From the NCBI GenBank assembly GCA_023212645.1, contig JALBYC010000026.1:1-64000 (forward strand): 64,000 bases of DNA. The letters run 5' to 3'. Under the pieces are notes generated by a model, which was given only the letters and a program-made list of their open reading frames with translations, searched no databases and was not told the DNA's origin. This document shows positions 1 through 10,116 of the stretch, piece by piece. Each line of letters starts with the position of its first letter. Position 1 is the stretch's first letter. The stretch is from Farysia itapuensis. Taxonomy: Eukaryota > Basidiomycota > Ustilaginomycetes > Ustilaginales > Ustilaginaceae. A program made the position numbers and the translations under genes.

Positions 1-402
1 GATGTGTTTACACATGCGAAAACACAGTGAAAACACAATTTTCAAAAACACCGAACACCGTGTGGGCCAACCCTAGTGGAAAGGTAGGACGAGAGGGAAA
101 GAGCAAAATCATAACTTCATCTTCCACCCGCACGAGAGCTACACTTTTGGTCTAACATTTTGGAGCTTGATTTTTGTTTGGCGCGAAAATATCGCGCGTT
201 TGGGGATTCACATTCGCGCTTCATGAAAGCGTGAAACAAGCTCGTACAAAGGAGGCATGTATATAGTAAAACAACGACGATCCGCTTTTGTATAATAGGT
301 CACTACTAGCTGAGGATAGAAAAGCGGAGCGGGTATCGGCGATGTAGAGCGCAAAGGCAAGGGAGAGAGTAAGAGGAAGGGGAGGGTAAGAATAGCCCGT
401 CA
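1..402. other. Left-edge intergenic / SHO1 3' flank
   Basis: No gene is supported here. The stretch holds the 3' flank of SHO1, whose stop lies at 403. It is relatively AT-rich at the far left, with two CGCG-containing palindromic clusters near 181-200. Any gene that uses this as a promoter would lie to the left of the window. Confidence 0.5.
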
Positions 403-1419
403 TCAGAGCAATTGCATGTAGTTGGACGGGACGATGCCTGTTTCACCAGACGGTTTGCGTGCCTGCCACCACTTGCCCGAGTTGTCGACAATGTCGAGTA
501 CTTCGCCCTTGGTGAAGCTGATCTCGGTTGGGTCGTCTGCGTTGGCCTGGTAGGCGTAGAGTGCGCGAGCCTTGTATCCATACTCGGGCAGGTCACCGGA
601 CTTTTGACCGCCCGCGGCAGCTAGACCACCAAGAGCGCCGTGGGAAGCGACAGAAGGTGGCTCATTGTTACCGCCACCAATAGCGCCCGAGCTGGCGTCC
701 GCACCGCGACTCCGCATGGACGCGTTGGAAAGCTTCGGCGCGCCAAGACCAGCTCCATTGGACGTAGTGACATCGGCCGCCGACTGACCGTAGGCAGGTT
801 GGTATCCAGAAGCTGACTGGAAGTTGCCAGAGTAGCCAGAGGCATTGTTGCGCGCGTTGTAGCTCTCCCCAATTCCGCCTGAGCCTGCTGGTGCACCGCC
901 CATGGACATTCCACCACCGCCGCCGCCGCTTCCACCACCATATCGACCCGTGTTACGGCCTGCAGGGCTGGACAGACCGCCGTTGGAGATGTTGAGGATG
1001 GAGTGCAGCGCCGTGTCCTCTTCACTGGTCAGGTAGAGGAGCCAGATGATGTCGACAATGAGGAGAAGGAGGTAGCCCGCGCCTACGGCTTGCTCGCTGC
1101 TAAAGCCAGAGTAGAGCGAGTTGGTACCGCGCACGGCAAACACGAGCGCAATGGCGGTAAACGCGACCAACTGCAGTCGCGAGGCAGCCAAGCTGTCAGA
1201 GACCATACCAATAAAGAAGCCAATGATCAAGAAGAGATGAAGAATGATGGAGAACCAGAGCGAAGTCTGGGCTCCCACATCGTGTTCGGCAACACACTGG
1301 GCGATGAAGGCGACAAACCATCCAATCACGGCGACCAGGAACAAGGCAGCCAGTATCTTGTGAGCAAAGAAGAGACGGATGTCAAATCCGCCCCCTCCAC
1401 CTCCTCGTTTCCCGGGCAT
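403..1419 (-). CDS. SHO1: SHO1 osmosensor (four-TM plus SH3 membrane protein)
   Basis: Plasma-membrane adaptor of the high-osmolarity (HOG) MAP-kinase branch; its SH3 domain is known to recruit the MAPKK Pbs2. The 338-residue protein has four hydrophobic segments at roughly residues 15-43, 52-74, 82-103 and 111-131. A Gly/Ser-rich linker follows (about 150-270). The C-terminal SH3 domain (about 281-338) shows the ALYAYQ start, the WWQAR tryptophan pair and the closing PSNY. This order and spacing are diagnostic for Sho1. The ATG at 1417-1419 lies directly before a Gly run and the first membrane segment. The kinesin gene lies 312 bp upstream on the same strand. No intron is needed. Certain at family level. 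Confidence 0.93.
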   Translation of the reverse strand: MPGKRGGGGGGFDIRLFFAHKILAALFLVAVIGWFVAFIAQCVAEHDVGAQTSLWFSIILHLFLIIGFFIGMVSDSLAASRLQLVAFTAIALVFAVRGTNSLYSGFSSEQAVGAGYLLLLIVDIIWLLYLTSEEDTALHSILNISNGGLSSPAGRNTGRYGGGSGGGGGGMSMGGAPAGSGGIGESYNARNNASGYSGNFQSASGYQPAYGQSAADVTTSNGAGLGAPKLSNASMRSRGADASSGAIGGGNNEPPSVASHGALGGLAAAGGQKSGDLPEYGYKARALYAYQANADDPTEISFTKGEVLDIVDNSGKWWQARKPSGETGIVPSNYMQLL

Positions 1420-1731
1420 CCTAGCTTAAGAAGAAAAAAGAGAAAGAGTGAGGGCAGAGGTAGAATGTTGTGACGGCGGGCAAAGGTGGGGGTCACGCAG
1501 CTGCGACAATGATGGTGGTCAGTCCCCAAAAATAGCTAAACCGACACGACGTCTGTCAAAAGCGACGCCCAATTCAAAATCACACCCAAATGGGCCAAAT
1601 CAGATCTGGCGGAAATTGAAATTTGGAAATGGATTGGCACATCCCAGGCCCGTGAATCCATACCACCCCTTCCCCCCCTATCACGCGACGTATACATCAC
1701 CACGGAAGCATGGTCAATCAGAAAAATCCCA
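1420..1731. other. Intergenic region between kinesin-4 and SHO1
   Basis: 312 bp between the kinesin stop and the SHO1 start, both on -, so it serves as kinesin 3' UTR and SHO1 promoter. I see no TATA box, RNA gene or repeat. Confidence 0.5.
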
Positions 1732-4700
1732 TTACATACAGAACAGCTTGTTGTTCTTGCGCTTCGACACTTCTTCTAGCCGGGCCTCGAGAGCTTTGCG
1801 TGCTTTGTCCTTGGCAAGACGCTCTTCTTCCATCTTGCTTTCGTAGCTCCGCTTTTCTAGCATCACACTGTTGCGTACCGTCTCCACTTCAGACTGCGCC
1901 GAGTTGAGTTGAGCACGCATCTCTTTGACCTCGGTCAGGTAGCGTTCGCGTTCGCGTGTCACTTCGGCCAGCTGCACGCGACTCTTGCGCAAGTTGCGCT
2001 CGCTGTCGTTCAGTGCTGCTTCAAGAGTAGCTACCAGATCGATGTTGGCCTGCAGATCCGCTTCGCCGTGGTTGAGCTGCTTGACGAGATTCTTGATCTC
2101 TTCAGCCTGTTCTGTCAATACGCGGGCCAGTCGAAGATCAGTAGGCGGCGCTATGGGGTGCGACGGGCTGTGCGTCGACGTGACGGACGAGGAACGGGTC
2201 ACTCCACCCATCGGTGACTCGGGACGGGTCATTTGCGACGAGATCGATGTGCGCACACCCGACGAGGTGCGAAGCATCATCGATCCATTGCTGCGATCGC
2301 CCGTGGGTGTCGGGGGAGGCGGCATGTTGGGTGGCGGAGTAGGCGGTGGTGGCTTGATCGCGCCCAGACTCGGTCGATGTCCTCGAAGATCCGGCACAAA
2401 CGACTCGTACTCGCCCGACGGCTTACTCATGGAAGCGCGTCCTCCTCCATTCGCACTTGCCGCATGCACGGCTGCTTCTTGCTCCGACTGACTCTGCTGA
2501 CTAAACGAACCGCTGCCGTTGGACCGTATCGACCGCGTCTCAGACGTCGCCAGTTTCAACTGCAGCTCTTTGACAAGCTGCGCATGTCGGACACCCTCGT
2601 CTCTCGCCGCCTGCAGTTCGGCTTTCAACTTGCTCATCTCGCCCTTGGTCTTGGACAGCATCGACTTGTGCGTTTCCAACTCGCGCTTCAGCGCCAAGTC
2701 TGGCTGACTCGTACTAGCAGGCAGACTTCGATCGCCACTTGTGGCCGTACCAGCTGCTGCAGCGGCGTCGGCTTCGTGCAACTGTCGCATCGTTTCCAGC
2801 TCGATCAGCAATTGATCACGTTCGTCTTGCGCTTCGGTCAGCGCAGCTTCGAGTGTAACAAGCGCTTCGCCTGTGTCAACCACCTCTGCCCGCAGTGTTT
2901 CCACCACCTGCGGATCAACCGTAGCTTTATCCAGCATCTCCTGATGCTGAGCAAGTAAACTCTCGTATGCCTTCTTCATCTCGTCTCGGTCTGCACTAGC
3001 GATCTGTAGATCGAGCAGCGCTCGATCCAGCTTATCCGCATGCTCAACGACTCGAGCCTCGGCTTGGGCAGCAGCATCGGACAGCGCTGCAGAATGTTGC
3101 GCTTCGAGTTGGGTCCTGACCTCATCTATTGTTCTTTGATGCGAGAGCTGAAGCGAGCTGAGCTGGGCGGTATGCTCGCTCCCTTGTCGCTCTAGTGCCT
3201 TCGCATGCTCGTCGAGCATACTCGTCTGTACAGTCCGTGATTCGTTCTTGAAACTGGCCAGTTCGGCTTTGTGGTTGGCAACCCAGGCACGAACCTGCGC
3301 TTCTTGTGCTTCGAGCGCCTGGCGCAGGCTGACTTCGTTCTCCTCCTTGACACTGGCGAGCTGAGCGGCGTGGTCTTGTTGCAGCTTGAGCAATAGATCC
3401 TGCCGCTCGGTGTCGGACGTGTCCGAAGAAGCCATCGTTCGCTGGCTCAGCTCGGCGTTGCCCAGCGCCGCGGCGTGTTCTTCCTTGAGGACTTGCAGCT
3501 CCCGTGTGTGCGTCTCTGCAAGTCGAGTCAGCGCTTCTTGATGCTGCTCGGCTTTGCGCACAGCCGTCACTTCGAGATCTTGAACTTTAGCGCGAAGCAA
3601 GCCCGACTGGTCATGTTGCGTTGACTCCGCGCCACCTAACTCGTCAGCAAGACTGCGGTCACTCGTGTGTAACCCTTGTGAATCAGCGATGTTACCCGGC
3701 TGTGCGGCAAGCTGAGCCCGCAGTTTCTCAATCTCCTCTGTCATCGAGTCGACAGTCTCTTGGTGCTGCGACTCTTTACTCGCCATGGAACGCATCAGGT
3801 TGTCAAGCATGGTCGTTCCCTCGGAAAGCGACGAGTTGCCTTGAGCGTGGGTGAGGAAGGATCGAATCGACTCGAGCTCTTTTTCAGTAGCTGGCGTGAG
3901 CGTGCCCGATGCCGCCGCCGCAGCACGGGGTGCGAGCAAGCCCTCCGCGCGATCATCAGACTCGGAAACAGGTGCCAGGGATGAAACGCTTTTCGCGGCG
4001 GTGGCGGCGTCGGCACGGGCAGAGATCTCTAGGGCTTGAATCTCTTCATCGCGTTCCTTGAGTGCTTGTTGTAGTCGCATGGTCTCTCGCTCGAGCGAGG
4101 CGAGTTTGCGCTCATAGTTCACCGGAGAGTCGTGCTCGAACCTTCTGAGCGTAGGCGAGGGCGGGACGGAGCCGGTCAACGAGAGCGGTCTCGGGCCCTT
4201 GCCCATCGCCACTTTGGACGAAGAGTGCATGGGCAAACCAGCCAAGTCCGACAAGAAGGATTGCGATACAGAGCGCGTACGCGTATGTTGCAGCGGAGAA
4301 GGGGAAGTAGCAGCAGCAGCAGCACCAGCAGCGCCGACGGCTCCCCATGTTCCGTCGCTGGTGTTGTAGCCTAAAAAAGAGCCGGAAGATCGGCGGGTGA
4401 GATGGGTGCTCGGACGTGGTCGATTCGTCGTGTCAATGAGCAAACTCTCTGGACGACGGGCGTTTGAGCGTCGCGTAATAGCACTGCCGCGATCCGGCGA
4501 GCGAGGAGGATGGTTCTCATCGCCACGCGAGTCGAGCATCTCCAGCTCTTCTTCACCATGATCCCCCTGCGACTGGGCGGATACAGACGCAGCTCGTGGG
4601 CCGCCGAGGTTCAAGTCCGTCAGCTGCGTGTTCAAATCGGCAACCTCTTGCAACGAGGCCTTGTATTTTTTCGTAGTCAGCTCTAGCTCAGCCCGGATGC

Positions 4701-7326
4701 TGGATTCGGAGTCCCGTACCGCTCGCATCTCTTCCTGCAAGATGTCAAGTCGAGCCTCGAGCTCGGCCGATGCTTGTGTTTCGGCAGCTGAATCTGCGGT
4801 GCGGTCCGACTGCTCATGTCCGTCTGCAGCCGCCACAACGCCAGCTCCGACACCGGCTCCGACCGCCGTCGCGGCAGCCAACTTGAGAGCGGCCACTTGC
4901 GTAGACAACCCCTCCTTTTCTTGTTGGAACTGAGCCGCAGTTGCCGCCAATTGGTTGTGCTGGACCAACAGAGCTTCATGCTCGGACGAGATGGCTTCAT
5001 GCTTGGCCGCTGCTGCCGCTAGGTGTTGCTCAAATTGCTGCAGCTGCAGATTCTTGGTTTCAAGCTCGGCAGTCATGGCTACTTTGGCGTCTCTGTCGGA
5101 ATCCAGCAGCTCAAATCGGGCCAGGAGCGTGCGGTAGCTTTCGTCGCGAGTCTTGACATCTGCCTCGAGCTCGGCGACTTTTTGCGCGAGAGAGGCGGCC
5201 GAGCTGTCTGCCGCAGCCAGCTTGGTTTCGAGATCTTTGATGTACTGCTCTGACGTGACTTGTGCTTCTTTGAGCTTGGCGATCTCCTTGTGCAGTTCGA
5301 CGAGGGTGGCAGAGTCTGCGTCTCCTCGGTTGCCAACGGCCTCGAGACGGCCTTCGAGCTCGCGCGCGTAGACATCGGCAGACGCTTCGCGCTCTAGCAG
5401 TTTTGTGAGTCGCGTCTGCAGCTCAACCACGCTACTCTCTTTGGCTTCGAGTTCCTCTCCGATGATTTCGAGTTGGGCAGACTGCTGTTCGATCTGCGCC
5501 TCTCTCTCACTGGCCAGGTCCTCGAGGTAGGCAGAGGCTGCTTTGAGCAGATTCAGCTGACCTTCGAGAGCGTCGATTGACTTTTCGTACTCGACAATAA
5601 TGGGTTCAGCAGCTTTGAAGAATGCCTCTTGGCTCTCGTCATTGGTGCTGTTGGGATCGAGCTGTGCGTGTAGCTTTGTTACTTCAGCAGTGAGCTGCGT
5701 ATGCTTCTGACTCAGCATGGCATACTTGTCCTGCCAGTGCAACGTTTCCTTGTGCGCGCTTCTCGTCGAGTTGGGATCCAAGTCAACAAGACCTTTACTA
5801 GCACCTTTGATGATGCTGAGTTCCTTGCGGAGTTTCTGCACCAGCGTCTGGAGATAGTCAATGTCCTCCCAGCCGACTTCGACTTCATTGAGCTCGGCCT
5901 TGTTCTTGATGTTGCGGGCGCGGTTGGCGTACTGTAGAGTGTTGACTGTTTCGCTGACGTTGTACTCGGTCGGGGATACGCAGGCGATCATGAGCGTGTG
6001 CGCGTTACCGCCAAGACTGTCCTGCAGTAGTCGGGTGAGCTTGCTGTCGCGGTATGGGATGTGCGTTGTGCGCCGTGCTTTACTAGGATCGCCGAGGGCG
6101 GAGATGACGTTGCCCAGGGCATGCAAGCCCGAATTGATGGAAATGCCTTCCTTGACACGGTCCCCCTGGGCAGCAGTCCGTTTGAGACGCTCCGATCCGG
6201 CCAGGTCGACAAAGTGGAACTTGCTGGTCAAGGTGACCCATTCGCCGTCGATCGAGTCGTCGCCAACCTCGCTGTGTCCTGCAGCAACACTCATGGGGCG
6301 CAATGCTGCTGAAGACGATCGACCTCCCAGACCTGGGATGCCGCTTGGCGTGCGCCGGCCAAAGGAAGGGGACGAGACTCTGCCGGCCGTTGGAATGCCT
6401 GATGCTCGCGACAGATTCGAGACCGCTCGACCTGCTGGCGTCGAGCGCCCACTAAAGACGGAACTGCCGCTATTGGGCGGTGGTCCTGATCCCACCCACT
6501 TTTTCTGCGTGAGGTTGATGGAGAAAATAGCATGCGAGCGTGAAGATTGGGCGTTCATGTCGGTCTCATTGGTGCGACGAACTGAGCTACCTTGAAGAAG
6601 ATGGTTCATGACTTCGGCCACGTTGCTCACCTTGACCTCTCGAAGACCACTCCAGATAATCTGACCGTTTTTGCCCTCGCGAATCTGCACGAGGGGCCGC
6701 TCGTCTGCGCCGGCGACATCGCCGAGCAAGTCGATGAGATCCTCGTTGTAGATCTCGATAAAGCTGACTTTGACGCTGTACTGCACGCCGACGGCCTGAT
6801 TGCGTTTCATCGAGGCAAAGATCTGACTGACGGCGCGTGGGATGATGCCCATCTGCGGATCGGCCGTTCTACCGGCGACCAGACCTTCGTACTCGATATC
6901 GTCCCAAGCGGCCGTCCCCATGGTGTATGATTTGCCGCTCGACGTCTGGCCGTACGCCAAGATGGTGACATTGTAACCCTCCATAAAGCGATCGATCAGC
7001 GGTTCTGCTACGCTAAACACTTCAGACTGGCCTTCGGCCGGTGCAAAGACACGATCGAATGTGAATGCCTGACGCGCCGGTCTGGCGACATTGGACGACG
7101 AGCCCGGCCCTCCGACGACACCCGAGGGCGGCGCGGAGCCTGGCTCTACAGTGACGCTATTGCTGGCCGAAGGGGTAAGGATGGACCTTTGCCATCGTGC
7201 TGGAATGGATTTCTGATCTGCAGAGGTGACGGGGCGGATACGAACGGCGACTTGGACAGAGGTGGTCACTGGACCCAGCTGTGGTGTAGATGCGCCACTG
7301 TTCGTCGACTCTCTAGACCGGGACAT
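1732..7326 (-). CDS. Kinesin-4 family motor with long coiled-coil tail
   Basis: Microtubule motor, 1,864 residues in one exon. The N-terminal motor (about 22-480) has the P-loop GQTSSGKS at 126-133, switch I NAQSSRSH at 258-265 and switch II DLAGSE at 374-379. The IREGKNGQI segment and SINSGLHALGNVISALGD point to kinesin-4 (KIF4/KIF21) rather than kinesin-1 or -7. Between switch I and II is a Ser/Gly/Arg-rich insertion of about 85 residues (about 278-362), which falls in loop L10. The rest is mainly heptad coiled coil, broken by Ser-rich segments near 940-1,100 and a Pro-rich patch near 1,670. The chain ends in a basic stretch followed by LFCM. Kinesin-4 motors usually regulate microtubule growth or bind chromosomes; the cargo here is unknown. 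It is divergent from the enoyl-CoA hydratase gene across 721 bp. Confidence 0.9.
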   Translation of the reverse strand: MSRSRESTNSGASTPQLGPVTTSVQVAVRIRPVTSADQKSIPARWQRSILTPSASNSVTVEPGSAPPSGVVGGPGSSSNVARPARQAFTFDRVFAPAEGQSEVFSVAEPLIDRFMEGYNVTILAYGQTSSGKSYTMGTAAWDDIEYEGLVAGRTADPQMGIIPRAVSQIFASMKRNQAVGVQYSVKVSFIEIYNEDLIDLLGDVAGADERPLVQIREGKNGQIIWSGLREVKVSNVAEVMNHLLQGSSVRRTNETDMNAQSSRSHAIFSINLTQKKWVGSGPPPNSGSSVFSGRSTPAGRAVSNLSRASGIPTAGRVSSPSFGRRTPSGIPGLGGRSSSAALRPMSVAAGHSEVGDDSIDGEWVTLTSKFHFVDLAGSERLKRTAAQGDRVKEGISINSGLHALGNVISALGDPSKARRTTHIPYRDSKLTRLLQDSLGGNAHTLMIACVSPTEYNVSETVNTLQYANRARNIKNKAELNEVEVGWEDIDYLQTLVQKLRKELSIIKGASKGLVDLDPNSTRSAHKETLHWQDKYAMLSQKHTQLTAEVTKLHAQLDPNSTNDESQEAFFKAAEPIIVEYEKSIDALEGQLNLLKAASAYLEDLASEREAQIEQQSAQLEIIGEELEAKESSVVELQTRLTKLLEREASADVYARELEGRLEAVGNRGDADSATLVELHKEIAKLKEAQVTSEQYIKDLETKLAAADSSAASLAQKVAELEADVKTRDESYRTLLARFELLDSDRDAKVAMTAELETKNLQLQQFEQHLAAAAAKHEAISSEHEALLVQHNQLAATAAQFQQEKEGLSTQVAALKLAAATAVGAGVGAGVVAAADGHEQSDRTADSAAETQASAELEARLDILQEEMRAVRDSESSIRAELELTTKKYKASLQEVADLNTQLTDLNLGGPRAASVSAQSQGDHGEEELEMLDSRGDENHPPRSPDRGSAITRRSNARRPESLLIDTTNRPRPSTHLTRRSSGSFLGYNTSDGTWGAVGAAGAAAAATSPSPLQHTRTRSVSQSFLSDLAGLPMHSSSKVAMGKGPRPLSLTGSVPPSPTLRRFEHDSPVNYERKLASLERETMRLQQALKERDEEIQALEISARADAATAAKSVSSLAPVSESDDRAEGLLAPRAAAAASGTLTPATEKELESIRSFLTHAQGNSSLSEGTTMLDNLMRSMASKESQHQETVDSMTEEIEKLRAQLAAQPGNIADSQGLHTSDRSLADELGGAESTQHDQSGLLRAKVQDLEVTAVRKAEQHQEALTRLAETHTRELQVLKEEHAAALGNAELSQRTMASSDTSDTERQDLLLKLQQDHAAQLASVKEENEVSLRQALEAQEAQVRAWVANHKAELASFKNESRTVQTSMLDEHAKALERQGSEHTAQLSSLQLSHQRTIDEVRTQLEAQHSAALSDAAAQAEARVVEHADKLDRALLDLQIASADRDEMKKAYESLLAQHQEMLDKATVDPQVVETLRAEVVDTGEALVTLEAALTEAQDERDQLLIELETMRQLHEADAAAAAGTATSGDRSLPASTSQPDLALKRELETHKSMLSKTKGEMSKLKAELQAARDEGVRHAQLVKELQLKLATSETRSIRSNGSGSFSQQSQSEQEAAVHAASANGGGRASMSKPSGEYESFVPDLRGHRPSLGAIKPPPPTPPPNMPPPPTPTGDRSNGSMMLRTSSGVRTSISSQMTRPESPMGGVTRSSSVTSTHSPSHPIAPPTDLRLARVLTEQAEEIKNLVKQLNHGEADLQANIDLVATLEAALNDSERNLRKSRVQLAEVTRERERYLTEVKEMRAQLNSAQSEVETVRNSVMLEKRSYESKMEEERLAKDKARKALEARLEEVSKRKNNKLFCM

Positions 7327-8047
7327 GGTATGCGTGTGGGGGACGTGGATGATGGACGGATTGAGATACTATGAAATGAAGGTCTTTGGCAACACCAGCA
7401 GCGCGCAAAGACGGAAAACAAAGGGCCAAGGTGATAGGAACCCCAAAGCAGCCAGCCAGCCAGCCAGCACGACGCGCGAATATCAGTCCAGCTGAACGCC
7501 GTTACGCGCTTGGGAAACTGCAGCGATCCAAGATGGACTGACGCAAGGGCAAAGATGAGTGATGGTGGTCGTTGGCAGTAAATGTTGTCGCCTTCCAAAA
7601 TATCGTGTTTGACACCACCAACTGCGACCTTTTTGTCACCAATTCCTCAACACATCGACTGAGGCAGTGAGGTCGCTTGTAGATGGCCGCCTGTAACGCT
7701 CTTCTCACGGGCTGAGTGCAAGTGCGCTTTGTCCTCACTGGTCCCCAAACGCGTGCTTTGCTTACTGTTTAGATTAGAGCCTCACATGTAATATGACAAC
7801 AAGCTTTTCCTCGTTTGTATTTGGGTATAGAGCACCTGCGCTTGTACAGGTCCGACCTGTCCTGCGAGCCTCTGCCTTGCAAGCTGCCCCGAGTGTGCGA
7901 GGATCAGCGATTCAGCGTACAGCGCTGGGAGGTGGGGGAGAGAGCGGCCATCTATCGTGCGAGAAAGAGTTTCTTGGTGGTAGACACAACCGGCTACGTT
8001 GATCCAGCCGAAAGCCGGAGGTCCTGCATACACAACTACGACACACC
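7327..8047. other. Divergent promoter, kinesin-4 / enoyl-CoA hydratase
   Basis: 721 bp between two divergently transcribed start codons. It contains a (CAGC)5 microsatellite at 7449-7468. I found no TATA box or RNA gene. Short open frames here lack any recognisable domain. Confidence 0.5.
7449..7468. repeat. (CAGC)5 microsatellite
   Basis: Five perfect tandem copies of CAGC lie about 125 bp upstream of the kinesin start codon. Confidence 0.9.
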
Positions 8048-9013
8048 ATGGCGGGCGGCGGCGATTCCAGGTCGCACCAGATCAACCCGCACCCGAGGGT
8101 GAGCGAGGTGGACGTGGCTGCATTCGACTATGCTCGGTACAAGTGGGAAGACATTCGCGTCGAGTTGCGCGCTGCTCAGGGGATTGCCATTGTGTATCTC
8201 GATCGACCGGGCAAGTACAATACGTTTACGGGTGCCATGTGTGCTTCGCTGGTGTTTGCGTTTGAGCTGTTTGATGCCGATGATCGAGTCAAGGTGGTGG
8301 TGATGACGGGTGCGGGCAAGGTGTTTTGTGCCGGTGCCGATCTCTCGTCTGGCTTTGGAGCTGTGGCCGACCACGCACAGGGCCATCGAGACGGCGGCGG
8401 TCAAACTGCGCTCGCCATCCTCCGTTGCCGCAAAGCAACGATTGCCGCCATCAACGGCAACGCCATCGGAATCGGAATGACCATGACGCTGCCGTGCGAC
8501 TTCCGCCTGGTGGCATCCAACGCCAAAGTGGCCATCCCTTTTACCAAACGCGGCATAGCGATGGAAGCCACGTCGTCCTTCCTGCTGCCGAAACTGGTCG
8601 GAGTGACGAAAGCAATGGACATTATCCTGACGGGCGACACACGCTCACCGGACGACATCAACTACGCCAGTCTGTGGACCCGACCGCCGTTGGCGCAAGA
8701 GCAGGTCTTGCCGGAAGCCCTAAAGCTTGCGCAAAACCTGGCGGCCAACAGCTCGGTCTCGATGGCACTGTGCAAAGCGCAAATCTGGCGCCAAGTCTCG
8801 TCACCGGAGGAAGCGCATCTGCTGGAAAGCCAAGGAATCTGGGAAACCAGCCGACTGGACGGAGTCGAAGGGATCAAGAGTTTTATGGACAAGCGGAGCG
8901 CACAGTTCAAGGGGACCATGAACGACCTCGAACGCTTTGCCCACTGGCCCTGGTGGAGTCAGGCCGACGTCTCCAAAGGCGTTCGACGTGGACTAGCCAA
9001 GAGCAAGTTGTAG
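8048..9013 (+). CDS. Peroxisomal enoyl-CoA hydratase/isomerase family protein
   Basis: Crotonase-fold enzyme of 321 residues, expected to hydrate or isomerise enoyl-CoA in fatty-acid beta-oxidation. It shows the oxyanion-hole segment GAGKVFCAGADL (about 86-97) and the second crotonase block GNAIGIGMTMTLPCDF (about 137-152). KRGIAMEATSSFLLP follows, with a Glu at the usual acid/base position. The protein ends in Ser-Lys-Leu, a canonical PTS1, so import into peroxisomes is predicted. The ATG at 8048 has CACC before it and is the first in-frame Met. It converges on the NC2-beta gene, with 81 bp between stops. Hydratase and delta3-delta2 isomerase cannot be separated from sequence alone. Confidence 0.88.
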   Translation: MAGGGDSRSHQINPHPRVSEVDVAAFDYARYKWEDIRVELRAAQGIAIVYLDRPGKYNTFTGAMCASLVFAFELFDADDRVKVVVMTGAGKVFCAGADLSSGFGAVADHAQGHRDGGGQTALAILRCRKATIAAINGNAIGIGMTMTLPCDFRLVASNAKVAIPFTKRGIAMEATSSFLLPKLVGVTKAMDIILTGDTRSPDDINYASLWTRPPLAQEQVLPEALKLAQNLAANSSVSMALCKAQIWRQVSSPEEAHLLESQGIWETSRLDGVEGIKSFMDKRSAQFKGTMNDLERFAHWPWWSQADVSKGVRRGLAKSKL

Positions 9014-9094
9014 AATGGGTTTTGTTGTTACAGCTGATATAAACATAATGATACAAAAGCAATCCAGCAAAGGGTGTGTGTGTAGGTGTGTGTC

Positions 9095-9627
9095 TTAGTT
9101 GGACGCTTCGAAGCGAGCCTTGCTGGCAGCAAAGAGGAGCTCCTGCTGACGCTGAAGTTCTTCCTCTGTCAGGCCTGACTGTTCCATCCTGGTGGTTTTG
9201 CGTTCCCGGTCCTGTAAGCACAGTCTTCTAGGGTCAATTATCTGCACACTCAGCCGCGCCAGCTACATTCTTTTTTACTCACCTTTTGCGCAGCTTTGTG
9301 TTCGGAGAGGACACTCTTGACTTCTTCGGTGAAAGACTGGAAGCCGAGATCTTGGAGCGCCTTGAGAACGTGTTCGGGTGCGATGGTCTTTTTGGCGTCG
9401 GCCTCGCAGACTTCGTTTGCCTCGGACGAGAGGAGGTGAATGAACTCGACGCAGCATTCGATGAGCAGATCGCGTGTGTCTTTGGAGCACGAGATGTCGT
9501 TGGGCAGCATTTCTGAGATGAGCTTCTGTACTGTGGCCTTGGGTAGGGAGAGCTCATCGTCGCCCGCTGCTGCTGCTGCTGCCGCTGCTGCTCCTCCGCC
9601 GCCAGAGATGCGCTCGTCGTCCGACAT
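9095..9627 (-). CDS. Negative cofactor 2 beta (Dr1/NC2-beta), two exons
   Basis: Histone-fold subunit of the TBP-binding repressor NC2, acting on RNA polymerase II promoters. Exon 1 is 9283-9627 and exon 2 is 9095-9211; the 71-nt intron 9212-9282 has a GTGAGT donor and a TTACAG acceptor, and the frame is kept. The 153-residue product has a Gly/Ala-rich start, then the Dr1 histone fold (LPKATVQKLISEMLP, CVEFIHLLSSEANEVC, IAPEHVLKALQDLGF). After splicing it gains the Dr1-type tail with SGLTEEELQRQQELLFAASK. The start is the ATG at 9625-9627, directly before SDDE; an upstream in-frame extension is not Dr1-like. It is divergent from DAHP synthase. Confidence 0.92.
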
Positions 9628-10116
9628 CGGGAGGAGGGGAGGGGTCGCGAGTGTTAGACCCACAAATGCGCAACCGGAAGGGTGCAACTGTGCAAGAGCC
9701 AAGAAGCCAAGAAGCCTAGAAAGGGGGGCAATTTGGGATTCAGACCGTTGGCCAATCCTTTGCCCTTTTATTTCCACCGAGCAGCGCGGCAGGCAAAGAA
9801 AAAGACGCGACGGTGTGGCGCATCCCCCGCTCCCTCCATTCACGCCAAAAATACTCTGCTAGTGTACACCTTCAGCATCAGCATATGGTACCTCAACAAG
9901 CGTCGCAATGATGAACTACGTTGCCGATAGCCCTGCTTCTGCTTTATCCAACTGACACATTGAGAAGCGCACTATACAATAGATCCACCCGCTGCCACCG
10001 TGACCCGATTGGATCGGGCAAAGTGACTCGATTGATCCGCGATCCGAAATTGCAATCACGAATCGATATTCCTTCTGATTCTTCCCAACCAAACATCACT
10101 CTGCCTACTCGTGACA
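9628..10116. other. Divergent promoter, NC2-beta / DAHP synthase
   Basis: 489 bp between two divergent start codons. A Gcn4-type half site lies at 10024-10029 (listed separately). No RNA gene or other repeat is seen. Confidence 0.5.
10024..10029 (+). promoter_or_regulatory. Possible Gcn4/Cpc1-type site (TGACTC)
   Basis: TGACTC followed by G matches six of seven bases of the general-control element TGACTCA. It is 88 nt upstream of the DAHP synthase start, and aromatic amino-acid genes are classic general-control targets in fungi. A 6-mer occurs often by chance, so confidence is low. Confidence 0.3.

Noticed and set aside
10111..10116. GTG start for DAHP synthase; likewise GTG/TTG extended starts for LIS1, quinone reductase, GRS1, DRS1, Nudix and the 24-kb zinc-finger gene
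   Set aside because: Nuclear fungal genes start at ATG with rare exceptions, and each has a good ATG closely downstream.
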